Assembly (NCBI RefSeq): GCF_001695835.1
Contig: NZ_MBSO01000016.1
Span: 1-64,000, forward strand
Origin: Ensifer sp. LC11
Lineage (GTDB): Bacteria; Pseudomonadota; Alphaproteobacteria; Rhizobiales; Rhizobiaceae
Length of the DNA: 64,000 nt
Direction: 5' to 3'
How positions within the stretch are numbered: position 1 is the stretch's first letter; every line of letters starts with the position of its first letter. The notes under the pieces are model-generated. The model was not told the DNA's origin and made no database searches. It saw nothing but the letters and a program-made list of their open reading frames with translations. Below are positions 16,219-24,361 of this stretch, one piece after another. Made by a program: the position numbers and the translations under genes.

Positions 16219-17469
16219 ATGACCTCTCGCATCGCAATTGACGGCAAGCGACTGCTGCAGCGCCTTGATGATTTCGCAAGGATCGGGGCAACGCCGGCCG
16301 GAGGCGTCAACCGTCAGGCCCTGTCGCCTGAGGACCGGGCATCACGGCGCCTTTTGGCTGACCTCGCCCTTCAACGCGGCTTTCGCGTGTTTCAGGATTC
16401 GATGGCAAACCTGTTCATTCGTCGCGAAGGCCGCCTTCCGGCGCGCGCCCCTCTCGTGATCGGCAGCCATCTCGACAGCCAGCCGACAGGCGGGCGTTTC
16501 GATGGAGCGCTCGGCACCCTCGCGGCCTTCGAGGTGATGGAGAGCATTGCGGATGCCGGGATCGAGACTGATCTTTCGCTTGAGGTCGTCGCCTGGACCA
16601 ACGAAGAAGGAAGCCGGTTTGCCCCGGGCGCCATGGGATCCATGGCCTTCGCCGCGGGCGCAATCCCTGATGCCTGGTCCGATCTTCGCGGTCGCGACGG
16701 ATCGCTGTTTGTTGATGAGCTGAGCGCAACGCTCCAGGCCTTGCCAGAAGCCGAAATGCGCCCACTTGGTTTCCCGATCTGCGGCTATCTTGAGCTGCAT
16801 ATCGAACAGGGTCCGTCGCTCGAACGGGAAAACATACCGATCGGCATCGTCCACGGCATCCAGGGAACCCGGTGGCTGGAGGTGACGATCAAAGGCCAGG
16901 CAGCGCATGCCGGCACGACAGCGCTGGAGTTCCGTCGTGATCCCATGGCGGCGGCTGTTGCCGCGCTTGAGCCGCTCTACAAAAGCGCGATGCCGAGCGA
17001 TCAGTACGCTCGTTTCACCGTCGGCCGGATTGCGGTCGAACCGGGGGCTGTGAATGCCATTCCAGGTTCGGTGACTTTCAGCATCGACCTGCGGCACCCG
17101 GAGACCGCGGTCATCGACGCTCTGGAGGACCGGGTTCGCCTCTCTTGTGACAGCGCGGCTGCGGCCGCCGGCTGTGAGAGCGAATTGAGACAGATCTTCG
17201 ACATGCCGCCGGCCGCCTTTTCTGAGGACCTGCTGGCCTGTCTCGATCGGGCTGCTGCCTCACTCGGATTAAAGGCCAAGCATATGCTGTCCGGCGCCTT
17301 CCACGATGCGCTGTTCGTCAATCGAGTGGCGCCAGCCGCCATGATCTTCGTGCCTTGCCGCGATGGGCTTAGCCATAACGAGGCGGAATATGTCGAGCCC
17401 GAGCATTCCATTGCGGGTGCCCGTATGCTGCTTGCGGCCACCATGGAAGCGATTGCCGTGAGAGCATAG
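16219..17469 (+). CDS. M20-family Zn-dependent amidase/N-carbamoylase
   Basis: A 416-residue hydrolase of the hydantoinase/carbamoylase group: metal ligands in GSHLDSQPTGGRFDG, WTNEEGSRF, ELHIEQGP and LSHNEAEYVEPEH are all present, and the dimerisation domain contains GQAAHAGTT. Such enzymes remove carbamoyl or formyl groups, or open ureides (beta-ureidopropionase, allantoate hydrolase, YlmB in thiamine salvage). The ATG at 16219 with GGAG eight bases upstream is preferred to the TTG at 16207. The gene follows tenA by 26 bases. Confidence 0.9.
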   Translation: MTSRIAIDGKRLLQRLDDFARIGATPAGGVNRQALSPEDRASRRLLADLALQRGFRVFQDSMANLFIRREGRLPARAPLVIGSHLDSQPTGGRFDGALGTLAAFEVMESIADAGIETDLSLEVVAWTNEEGSRFAPGAMGSMAFAAGAIPDAWSDLRGRDGSLFVDELSATLQALPEAEMRPLGFPICGYLELHIEQGPSLERENIPIGIVHGIQGTRWLEVTIKGQAAHAGTTALEFRRDPMAAAVAALEPLYKSAMPSDQYARFTVGRIAVEPGAVNAIPGSVTFSIDLRHPETAVIDALEDRVRLSCDSAAAAAGCESELRQIFDMPPAAFSEDLLACLDRAAASLGLKAKHMLSGAFHDALFVNRVAPAAMIFVPCRDGLSHNEAEYVEPEHSIAGARMLLAATMEAIAVRA

Positions 17470-17731
17470 GGCCCCGCGCGCGACCGGGCCAACAGTGGTT
17501 GGGCGAGACAGCAAGACCCACACCTGCCCGGAAACCCCGGCAGCCACCGAGAGCCGCATGCTCCCTTGTCGATGATCTCGGCATTCGGCGCCGGGCACGG
17601 AACGGGAAGCTGCCGCTTGTCCACGGCCGCCGTTTCGTGCGAAAATGGAGAAAGCTAGAAGGACCCGCTCAACGGGTAAGCTGGGGCAGGTCCGGTCGCG
17701 TTTCAGCCTGTCGATTAGGTGGCCGCGGAAC

Positions 17732-18718
17732 ATGGAACTTCTCTTCGCTCTTGGCCTCATCGCCATCAAGATTGCGCTGCTGATCGCGATGCTGCTTCTT
17801 TTGCCTTTGCCGCTGACCTGGCTGGAACGCAAGATTGCCGGGCATATGCAGCAACGGATGGGTCCGATGCGCGTGGGGTGGCACGGGCTGCTGCAGCCCG
17901 TGGCGGACGGCATCAAGCTCCTGACGAAGGAGGATCACATCCCTGCAGAGGCCGATCGATTCCTCTTCAAGCTGGCGCCAATCCTGGCGCTCGCGCCGCC
18001 CTTTGTCGTGTTCGTCGCGATTCCCTTCGGCGAGAGCATCTCAGTGCTCAATGCCGAAATCACGCTCTACGTTTCCAACCTGAACGTGGCTCTGCTTTTC
18101 GTCTTCGCGGTGATCGGTCTGGAGGTCTATGGCGTCATCTTCGGCGGCTGGGCCGCCAACAGTAAATACGCGGTTCTCGGCAGCCTCAGGACGTGCGCGC
18201 AGATGATCAGCTACGAAATCCCCATGGGGTTCGCGGTCGTCGGCGTTGTCATGTTGGCACAGTCGATGAGCCTCGTGGACATCGTGCGCGCCCAGAGCGA
18301 TCTCTGGAACATCGTCTATCAGCCGATCGGGTTCTTCGTATTCTTCGTCGCGGGATTAGCCGAAGCGCAGCGCATTCCCTTCGATCTGGCCGAGGCGGAA
18401 GGCGACCTCGGCGCCGGGTTTCACACCGAGTACAGCGGTATCCGTTTCGCGCTTTTCATGGTCAGCGAATACGTCGTCGTGCTGCTGGTATCGGTCCTGT
18501 CGGTGATCCTGTTCTTCGGCGGCTGGAACGGCGCGCTCATTCCGCTGCCGCCACTCCTCTGGTTCGCGCTCAAGGTGGCATTCTTCATATACGTCTTCAT
18601 GTGGTTTCGCTTCACCCTGCCCCGCTATCGCTACGACCAGCTGATGGCGATCGGATGGAAAGTCTTGCTTCCTCTGTCGATGGCGAACATAATTATCACT
18701 GGTATTGCTTTCACTTAG
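17732..18718 (+). CDS. nuoH: NADH-quinone oxidoreductase subunit H
   Basis: The 328-residue membrane protein carries NuoH signatures: LPLPLTWLERKIAGHMQQR, RMGPMRVGWHGLLQPVADG, and the quinone-site loop ISYEIPMGFAVVG with GLAEAQRIPFDLAEAE. Eight helices are expected. NuoH joins the peripheral arm to the membrane arm and lines the quinone chamber. The ATG at 17732 is preferred, as the longer upstream extension is charged and not NuoH-like. It starts a short plus-strand unit nuoH-nuoI-CBS, separate from and convergent with the rest of the nuo genes. Confidence 0.95.
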   Translation: MELLFALGLIAIKIALLIAMLLLLPLPLTWLERKIAGHMQQRMGPMRVGWHGLLQPVADGIKLLTKEDHIPAEADRFLFKLAPILALAPPFVVFVAIPFGESISVLNAEITLYVSNLNVALLFVFAVIGLEVYGVIFGGWAANSKYAVLGSLRTCAQMISYEIPMGFAVVGVVMLAQSMSLVDIVRAQSDLWNIVYQPIGFFVFFVAGLAEAQRIPFDLAEAEGDLGAGFHTEYSGIRFALFMVSEYVVVLLVSVLSVILFFGGWNGALIPLPPLLWFALKVAFFIYVFMWFRFTLPRYRYDQLMAIGWKVLLPLSMANIIITGIAFT

Positions 18719-18736
18719 GAGCCATTGCGGCTTCTC

Positions 18737-18777
18737 CACGTTCTTTCCTGGATCGATGGATCTCAGCAAAGAACGTG
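18737..18777 (+). repeat. Intra-operon inverted repeat between nuoH and nuoI
   Basis: CACGTTCTTT (18737-18746) and AAAGAACGTG (18768-18777) are perfect inverted repeats around a 21-base loop that itself has GATC-rich symmetry. There is no U tract, so it is less likely a terminator than an RNA processing or stability element in the 130-base gap. Confidence 0.6.
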
Positions 18778-18848
18778 CAGCGATCGAAAGGACTACAGCG
18801 ACCCGACTGCGTTGCAGCAAACGCATGGCGCTGTAGAACGGCGCGACG

Positions 18849-19415
18849 ATGTCACGCATAGTCGACAGAGCTGGAACATGGATCGGCTGGGCGCTTTTTG
18901 CCGACCTGGCGAGCGCCTTTACGCTGACATTTGGCTACATGTTCTCCAAGCCGGTGACCATGCAGTATCCGGACAAGGAGAAATGGCTCCCCTACTCGCG
19001 CTATCGTGGGCATCACTTCCTGAAACGGGACGAAGAGGGCGAGATCAAGTGCGTCGCGTGCGAACTCTGCGCTCGCATCTGCCCCTGCGATTGCATCGAA
19101 GTCGTTCCCTATGAGGACGAAAACGGCAAACGCCATCCGGCAAAATTCGAGATCGACACGGCACGGTGCCTGTTCTGCGGCCTGTGCGAAGACGCCTGCC
19201 CGGCGGACGCCATCGCACTTGGCCAGCAGTATGAGTTCTCGAGTTTTTCGTCACGTGACCTGGTGATCGGACGTGACGATCTGCTTGGCAAACCTGGAAA
19301 GGCAATGACCGGCGGTGGCGTCGTCACCGCACGCCTGAACACAGAACAGGACGTGCTGGTCGAAGCGAGCGAGCCGCAAGGATATAACTGGTGGCGCAAT
19401 ATCCGGCGAACGTGA
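18849..19415 (+). CDS. nuoI: NADH-quinone oxidoreductase subunit I
   Basis: The 188-residue protein contains two [4Fe-4S] binding motifs, CVACELCARICP and CLFCGLCEDACP, each followed by the Cys/Pro pattern of NuoI clusters N6a and N6b. NuoI passes electrons from NuoG toward NuoB. The N-terminal amphipathic region (LFADLASAFTLTFGYMFSK) contacts the membrane arm. It is separated from nuoH by 130 bases that include a stem-loop. Confidence 0.95.
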   Translation: MSRIVDRAGTWIGWALFADLASAFTLTFGYMFSKPVTMQYPDKEKWLPYSRYRGHHFLKRDEEGEIKCVACELCARICPCDCIEVVPYEDENGKRHPAKFEIDTARCLFCGLCEDACPADAIALGQQYEFSSFSSRDLVIGRDDLLGKPGKAMTGGGVVTARLNTEQDVLVEASEPQGYNWWRNIRRT

Positions 19416-19456
19416 GGAGCAACGATGAAACCGGCGCGCGCAGATAGGAGGCTCAG

Positions 19457-19897
19457 ATGCTTGTCGGTGAAATCGTGAAGGACAAGGGCGCTGGAGTGAT
19501 TGCAGTCGCTCCCGACCAGACAATGGTGGAGATCCTGCGGCTCTTTCGTGACAACAATATCGGCTTCGTGGTCGTCAGCCACGCGCCCGGAAGATATCTC
19601 GGCACGCTTTCGGAGCGGGATTGCTGCAACGCGCTTGCGGAGTACGGACCCGAGGCAGCGCTGATGCCGGTTGCCGACATCATGAACCGCAACGTGGCGA
19701 TCTGTTCGGCTGTCGATGGGCTGCCCCTGGTGATGTCGATCATGACCCAGCGACGGACGCGACATGTGCTGGTCATCGAGGAGGAGGCGATTGTCGGCGT
19801 CGTCAGTATCGGCGACGTGGTCAAGCATCGGCTGGACGAAGCGCAGCGCACGGAGCGGCACCTGCACGATTACATCGCCGGAGCCGGCTACCACTGA
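19457..19897 (+). CDS. Two-CBS-domain protein linked to the nuo genes
   Basis: A 146-residue soluble protein composed of a tandem CBS pair (VAPDQTMVEILRLFRDNNIG, then TQRRTRHVLVIEEEAIVGVV and SIGDVVKHRL). CBS pairs bind adenosine nucleotides or NAD and often regulate neighbours. It follows nuoI by 41 bases after an AGGAGG-type ribosome site (ATAGGAGGCTCAG) and is probably co-transcribed. A role as an energy-charge sensor for this complex I is possible but unproven. Confidence 0.88.
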   Translation: MLVGEIVKDKGAGVIAVAPDQTMVEILRLFRDNNIGFVVVSHAPGRYLGTLSERDCCNALAEYGPEAALMPVADIMNRNVAICSAVDGLPLVMSIMTQRRTRHVLVIEEEAIVGVVSIGDVVKHRLDEAQRTERHLHDYIAGAGYH

Positions 19898-19916
19898 TGA
19901 GGCTTCGTGCCGGCTG

Positions 19917-19947
19917 GCGAGGACGCGGGCCCTTGCGGGCGCCTCGC
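19917..19947. terminator. GC-rich hairpin between convergent CBS gene and nuoG
   Basis: GCGAGGACGC and GCGCCTCGC pair with one bulged base around a GC-rich loop, in the 60-base gap between two convergent stops. No clear U tract follows on either side, so termination is inferred from position. Confidence 0.4.
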
Positions 19948-19957
19948 GCCCAAATCC

Positions 19958-22534
19958 TCACGCTCCACGCCAGACCCGGTTCCTGCCCTCGATTTCGCGC
20001 GCGGTTTCTGCCTTTTGAACCTCGACCGGACACGGGTATTCACCGCGCCGCAGCAAGCTGTTGAGACGAAGAGATCGGTAGTTTTCGGGAACGAAGACGA
20101 GGCCCTTGGGAAACGACTTCTCGATCTTGAGTTGCGCCGTCAGCTCACTGCGCGTTGAACGAACGACCACCTGATCGCCGTCCGAAAGGCCAAGCTGCAC
20201 GGCATCCTCAGCGCTCATCGCGACATAGGGGTCGTTGGCGATCGTGTTGAGGATTTCCGAGCGCTCCGAAAGATAGCCGTTGTGGAACAGGCAGTTGCCA
20301 GTGACGAGCATGAGCCCGTCGCTCGCGTGCGAGGCGACCGGCGGTGCGTGGAAGGCGCCCAGCGGCGGTATCTGCCCCGCCTTGGTGAAGGCGCCGTCGG
20401 CACCAAGCCCGGTCCAAGTCAAAGCCTGATAGGCCGGTATCACACGGGCGATCTCATCGAAGATCTCGATTTGCGTCGAAGGCTGCACTGTTTGGCCGCC
20501 CAGCGCCGCCACGAAATCGAAGATCGCGAGATTGTCTCGTGCCTCGAAGACCGGTTGCCGGAACTTGCGGACCTGCTGGATGCGACCCTCATTGTTGGTA
20601 AAGCTGCCAGGTTCTTCGCCGTAGCCGGCCGCTGGCAGGACGACCTCGGCCAGTGCCGCCGTCTCCGTCAGGAAACTTTCCTGGACGATCAGCAAATCAG
20701 CCGCACCAAAGGCCCGCGCCACGAACTCCCTGTCCGGATAGGCGATCAGCGGGTCGCTACCGACAAGGTAGAGCGCGCCCATTTGTCCTGCGACGCAGAG
20801 ATCCAGCATCGTGTCGAGATCGGCGCCCGGCTCAGCGGGGATTTCGGCGCGCCAGGTCCGGGCAAAGGTGGCACGCACCTTCTCGTCGGCGACGGCCTGC
20901 GGCCCTGGCAAAGCAGCTGCGAGTGCTCCCATGTCCCAGGCGCCCATCTGGTTCGCGCGGTCGAAGAGGATCTGCAATGCCGGGTTCTTGCCGAGGCGGC
21001 GGAGCAGTTGCAGCAGATTGCCGAGCTGGTGCAATGCCACCCGCGCTTCGGACGATCTCAGGAGGTCAACACCGACAAGCACGGTGACAGTGCCTCCATC
21101 GTTGAGCGCGGCGGCCAGACGATCCGGTCCGTTGCTGCCATTGCCCGCTGTTGCACTGCCGGTTACCGCTCCGAGCGCTGCAAGAACGTCGCCCGATAGT
21201 TTGTCGCCGGCCGCCGCTGCAAGCGCGGCGACCAACGCCGCAAGGCTCGTGGCCTCTCGGCCGGGCGGTACACGAACCACAGCCTCTGCATCGGCGTCGA
21301 GACGGGACGGCCGTGTCGAGAGCATGAGCAATCGGGCGCCGCGCCGCCGGGCGGCATCCCGCAGCAGATATTCGGTAACCGGGTTTTCCTCCGTGACGTT
21401 GCAACCGATGACAAGCAAACTGTCGACGCCGATTACCTCCTCTAGCGGCGCACGGGTGTAGCTCGCCAGCAGCGGAGCAAGCGCAGCAAAGGGTGTGGAC
21501 CAGCGCGACGAGCAGTCGATGTTGTTGGTCCGAAACACCGTGCGCATGAGCTTCTGGAACTGATAGAGCACCTCGTTGGGCAAGCGCGGCGAGACAACAC
21601 CACCAGCCGCCTTGCTTTCCACTGCCGCCAGCCGCCGGCGCAGATGGTCTCCTGCTTCGTCCCAGGAAACCGGAACCAGAGCGCCATCGCGGCGGATCAT
21701 CGGTCGTTTGATCCGACCGTGCCCTTCGATGAAGTCAAGGCCGAAGCGGCCGCGGACGCAGAGCGTTTCGCGGTTGACGCCGTGTTCCTCCTTGGAGCGG
21801 ACCCGCATGAACTCGCCCTTGCGTGCCCCGACGGTCAGCTGGCATCCGGTACCGCAATGCGGGCAGACGGTATCCGTCTCGGCGAGATCCCACGGCCGCG
21901 CCTTGTATCGATAGGGAAAACTCATCAGCGCGCCGACCGGGCAGACCTCGATGCAGTTGCCGCACTGGTCGCAACTGGCAAGACTGCCCTCGAAGCCGGT
22001 GACGGCGGTATCCATGCCTTTTTCGACGGTGCCAAGGGCGACGGCGCCGACAACCTCCTCGCACATCCGCACGCAGCGCTGGCACTGGATGCAACGGTTG
22101 ACGTTCATGATCACGACCGGGCTCAGGCGAATGTCGCGGGAATGGAAGACGCGTTTGGGATCACGAAAGCGGCTTTTGCCTGGACCATAGGCCATCACCA
22201 TGTCCTGAAGTTCGCATTCGCCGCCCTTGTCGCAGATCGGACAATCAAGCGGATGGTTGGCAAGCAGCATGTCGAGCATGGCTGAACGCGTTTCATCGAT
22301 CAACGGGGTGTCAGTTCGCACCACCATGCCGTCGGTGACCGCGGTGGCGCAGGACGGCTGTAGTCGCCGTAGTCCCTCGATCTCGACGAGGCACATGCGG
22401 CAGGAGGCAAGCGGCGGCAGGCGCTTCAGGTAGCAGAAGGTCGGAACCTCGATGCCCAATCGCTGGGCGACCTGCAACACGGTCGAACCGGCCTCGACTT
22501 CCACCGTTTGCCCATTGATCGTAACGCTCGCCAT
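19958..22534 (-). CDS. nuoG: NADH-quinone oxidoreductase subunit G (FDH-like, with N7 site)
   Basis: The 858-residue protein has the [2Fe-2S] ligands Cys34, Cys45, Cys48 and Cys62, the His-Cys3 cluster (HPLDCPICDKGGECELQD), two ferredoxin-type motifs (CIQCQRCVRMC, CDQCGNCIEVC), and a CPHCGTGC...ETLC motif that would hold cluster N7. A molybdopterin-oxidoreductase-like domain and a C-terminal dinucleotide-binding-like domain follow. The N7 motif and formate-dehydrogenase-like C-terminus resemble E. coli NuoG rather than the shorter NuoG of mitochondrial-type complex I. It is the last gene of the minus-strand nuo unit. Confidence 0.93.
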   Translation of the reverse strand: MASVTINGQTVEVEAGSTVLQVAQRLGIEVPTFCYLKRLPPLASCRMCLVEIEGLRRLQPSCATAVTDGMVVRTDTPLIDETRSAMLDMLLANHPLDCPICDKGGECELQDMVMAYGPGKSRFRDPKRVFHSRDIRLSPVVIMNVNRCIQCQRCVRMCEEVVGAVALGTVEKGMDTAVTGFEGSLASCDQCGNCIEVCPVGALMSFPYRYKARPWDLAETDTVCPHCGTGCQLTVGARKGEFMRVRSKEEHGVNRETLCVRGRFGLDFIEGHGRIKRPMIRRDGALVPVSWDEAGDHLRRRLAAVESKAAGGVVSPRLPNEVLYQFQKLMRTVFRTNNIDCSSRWSTPFAALAPLLASYTRAPLEEVIGVDSLLVIGCNVTEENPVTEYLLRDAARRRGARLLMLSTRPSRLDADAEAVVRVPPGREATSLAALVAALAAAAGDKLSGDVLAALGAVTGSATAGNGSNGPDRLAAALNDGGTVTVLVGVDLLRSSEARVALHQLGNLLQLLRRLGKNPALQILFDRANQMGAWDMGALAAALPGPQAVADEKVRATFARTWRAEIPAEPGADLDTMLDLCVAGQMGALYLVGSDPLIAYPDREFVARAFGAADLLIVQESFLTETAALAEVVLPAAGYGEEPGSFTNNEGRIQQVRKFRQPVFEARDNLAIFDFVAALGGQTVQPSTQIEIFDEIARVIPAYQALTWTGLGADGAFTKAGQIPPLGAFHAPPVASHASDGLMLVTGNCLFHNGYLSERSEILNTIANDPYVAMSAEDAVQLGLSDGDQVVVRSTRSELTAQLKIEKSFPKGLVFVPENYRSLRLNSLLRRGEYPCPVEVQKAETAREIEGRNRVWRGA

Positions 22535-22562
22535 GACTTACTCGCCCGCACCAGGGGCCTCC

Positions 22563-23828
22563 TCAGTGAAACGGACACCGCCGCTCCTCGATATGGGCGA
22601 CGAACTCCTCGCGGAAATGCGCCAGCGCAGCGCGTAGCCCCATCGCCGCGCCGTCGCCCAAAGCACAAAACGTGTTGCCGAAAATGCCCTTGCAGAGCAT
22701 GTCCAACTGTTCCATGTCGCCGGCTTCGCCCTCACCCGCTTCGATGCGGCGCAGCACTTTCACCACCCAGTTCAGCCCCTCACGGCAAGGCGTGCACTTG
22801 CCGCAGGACTCGTGGTGAAAGAACTCGATGATGCGTGTGGCGACCTTGACCATGCAGGTCGTGTCGTCGACGACGATCACCCCGGCCGAGCCCAGCATGG
22901 TACCGGCGGCAGCAAGCGAGTCGAAATCCATCCCGACGTCCAGCCCCTGCTCCGGAATCACCGGCGCCGAAACGCCCCCCGGGATCACCGCCTTGATCTT
23001 GCGCTCAGGCAGCGGACCGCCGGCATGGTCCTCGACCAGTTCTCGCAGCGGAATGCCCATCGGCAGTTCGTAGAGCCCGGGTTTGCGCACCTGCCCGCTG
23101 ACGCAATAGAGCTTTGGGCCGGGGCTCTTCTCGGGGCCGATGCCGCGGAACCAATCGGCGCCCCGCGCCACGATGTGCGGCACGCAGACGAGCGTCTCGA
23201 CATTGTTGATGACCGTGGGGCTGGCATAGAGCCCGGCAACTGCCGGGAATGGCGGTTTGAGGCGCGGCTGCGCCCTCTTGCCTTCGAGCGAGTCGAGCAT
23301 TGCGGTCTCTTCGCCGCAGATATAGGCGCCCGCGCCGCAATGGACGTGCACGACGAAATTGAAATCCGAGCCGAGTATCCGCGCTCCGAGATAGCCTTTG
23401 GCTTTGGCCTCCTCGATCGCCTGTTCCAGCCGACGGATCGCCAGCACATACTCCCCGCGGACATAGACATAGGCGACCTCGGCCCCGATCGCATAAGCGC
23501 TGATCGCCATGCCTTCGATCAGCTGGTGCGGGTCCCGCTCCATGATGATCCGGTCCTTGAAGGTGCCAGGCTCCCCTTCATCGGCGTTGCAGCAGAGATA
23601 TTTCGGTTTGTCGGCCCGCTTCGGCACGAAGCTCCATTTCATGCCGGTCGGAAACCCCGCTCCGCCGCGGCCGCGCAGGTTCGATCTTTTTATGAGCTCG
23701 ATGATTTCGTCTGGCGTGTTTTCCCTGAGCGCCTTCCCAAGCGCGCGATAACCGCCGCCGGCCTCATAGCTGGAGAGGAGATGTCCCTCCGGCACGTTCA
23801 CGTTCTTCAGAAGAACCGGTTCGAACAT
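22563..23828 (-). CDS. nuoF: NADH-quinone oxidoreductase subunit F
   Basis: A 421-residue flavoprotein with the NADH/FMN site (LRGRGGAGFPTGMKW), the GEPGTFKDR loop, GAGAYICGEETAMLDSLEG, and the C-terminal [4Fe-4S] N3 motif ESCGKCTPCREG with a later Cys in MLCKGIFG. NuoF takes electrons from NADH. The ATG at 23828 gives the family N-terminus; a longer in-frame extension overlaps nuoE and is rejected. nuoE ends five bases upstream. Confidence 0.95.
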   Translation of the reverse strand: MFEPVLLKNVNVPEGHLLSSYEAGGGYRALGKALRENTPDEIIELIKRSNLRGRGGAGFPTGMKWSFVPKRADKPKYLCCNADEGEPGTFKDRIIMERDPHQLIEGMAISAYAIGAEVAYVYVRGEYVLAIRRLEQAIEEAKAKGYLGARILGSDFNFVVHVHCGAGAYICGEETAMLDSLEGKRAQPRLKPPFPAVAGLYASPTVINNVETLVCVPHIVARGADWFRGIGPEKSPGPKLYCVSGQVRKPGLYELPMGIPLRELVEDHAGGPLPERKIKAVIPGGVSAPVIPEQGLDVGMDFDSLAAAGTMLGSAGVIVVDDTTCMVKVATRIIEFFHHESCGKCTPCREGLNWVVKVLRRIEAGEGEAGDMEQLDMLCKGIFGNTFCALGDGAAMGLRAALAHFREEFVAHIEERRCPFH

Positions 23829-23832
23829 GGCG

Positions 23833-24354
23833 CTATCCCCCCGGTGGTTCCGCCGCTGCGAGATCGGCGCCGGTCGTGTCGGGCACCGTCGCACGCAGCC
23901 GCGCGATGAGGGCATCGATCCGCTCAATGTCGAGAGTGCCGTGATAGTCATCGCCGACCTGCATCACCGGGGCCATTTCGCAGGCGCCGAGGCATTCGAC
24001 GGTCGAGAGCGTGAACAACCCGTCAGGGGTCGTGCCGCCCTTCTTGATCCCGAGGACCTCCTCCAGATGCGTCAGCAGATCCTCGGATCGCCGCAGCATG
24101 CAGGAAACGTTGTCGCAGAGCTGCAGATGGAACTTGCCCACCGGCTCCGTATGGAAGAGCGTGTAAAAGGTCGCCAGCTCGTAGACCCAGATCCGCTCGA
24201 CGCCGAGGATTTCGGCGACCTCCTCAAGAACCGCCCCCGGAAGATGGCCATGTTCACGCTGCGCGATCAGAAGCGCGGGCATGATCGCCGAGCGCTGGTC
24301 GGGATACCGCCCCGCCGCCTGTTCGATCTTTTCGCGCATCGTCATCACGTCCAA
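23833..24354 (-). CDS. nuoE: NADH-quinone oxidoreductase subunit E
   Basis: The 173-residue protein has the thioredoxin-like fold with four [2Fe-2S] ligands in LQLCDNVSCML and VECLGACEMAPVM (cluster N1a). The N-terminal helical bundle (SAIMPALLIAQREHGHLPG) is typical of NuoE/HoxE. With NuoF and NuoG it forms the NADH dehydrogenase module. It lies seven bases after nuoD and before nuoF in the same operon. Confidence 0.94.
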   Translation of the reverse strand: MDVMTMREKIEQAAGRYPDQRSAIMPALLIAQREHGHLPGAVLEEVAEILGVERIWVYELATFYTLFHTEPVGKFHLQLCDNVSCMLRRSEDLLTHLEEVLGIKKGGTTPDGLFTLSTVECLGACEMAPVMQVGDDYHGTLDIERIDALIARLRATVPDTTGADLAAAEPPGG

Positions 24355-24361
24355 ATCTCCC

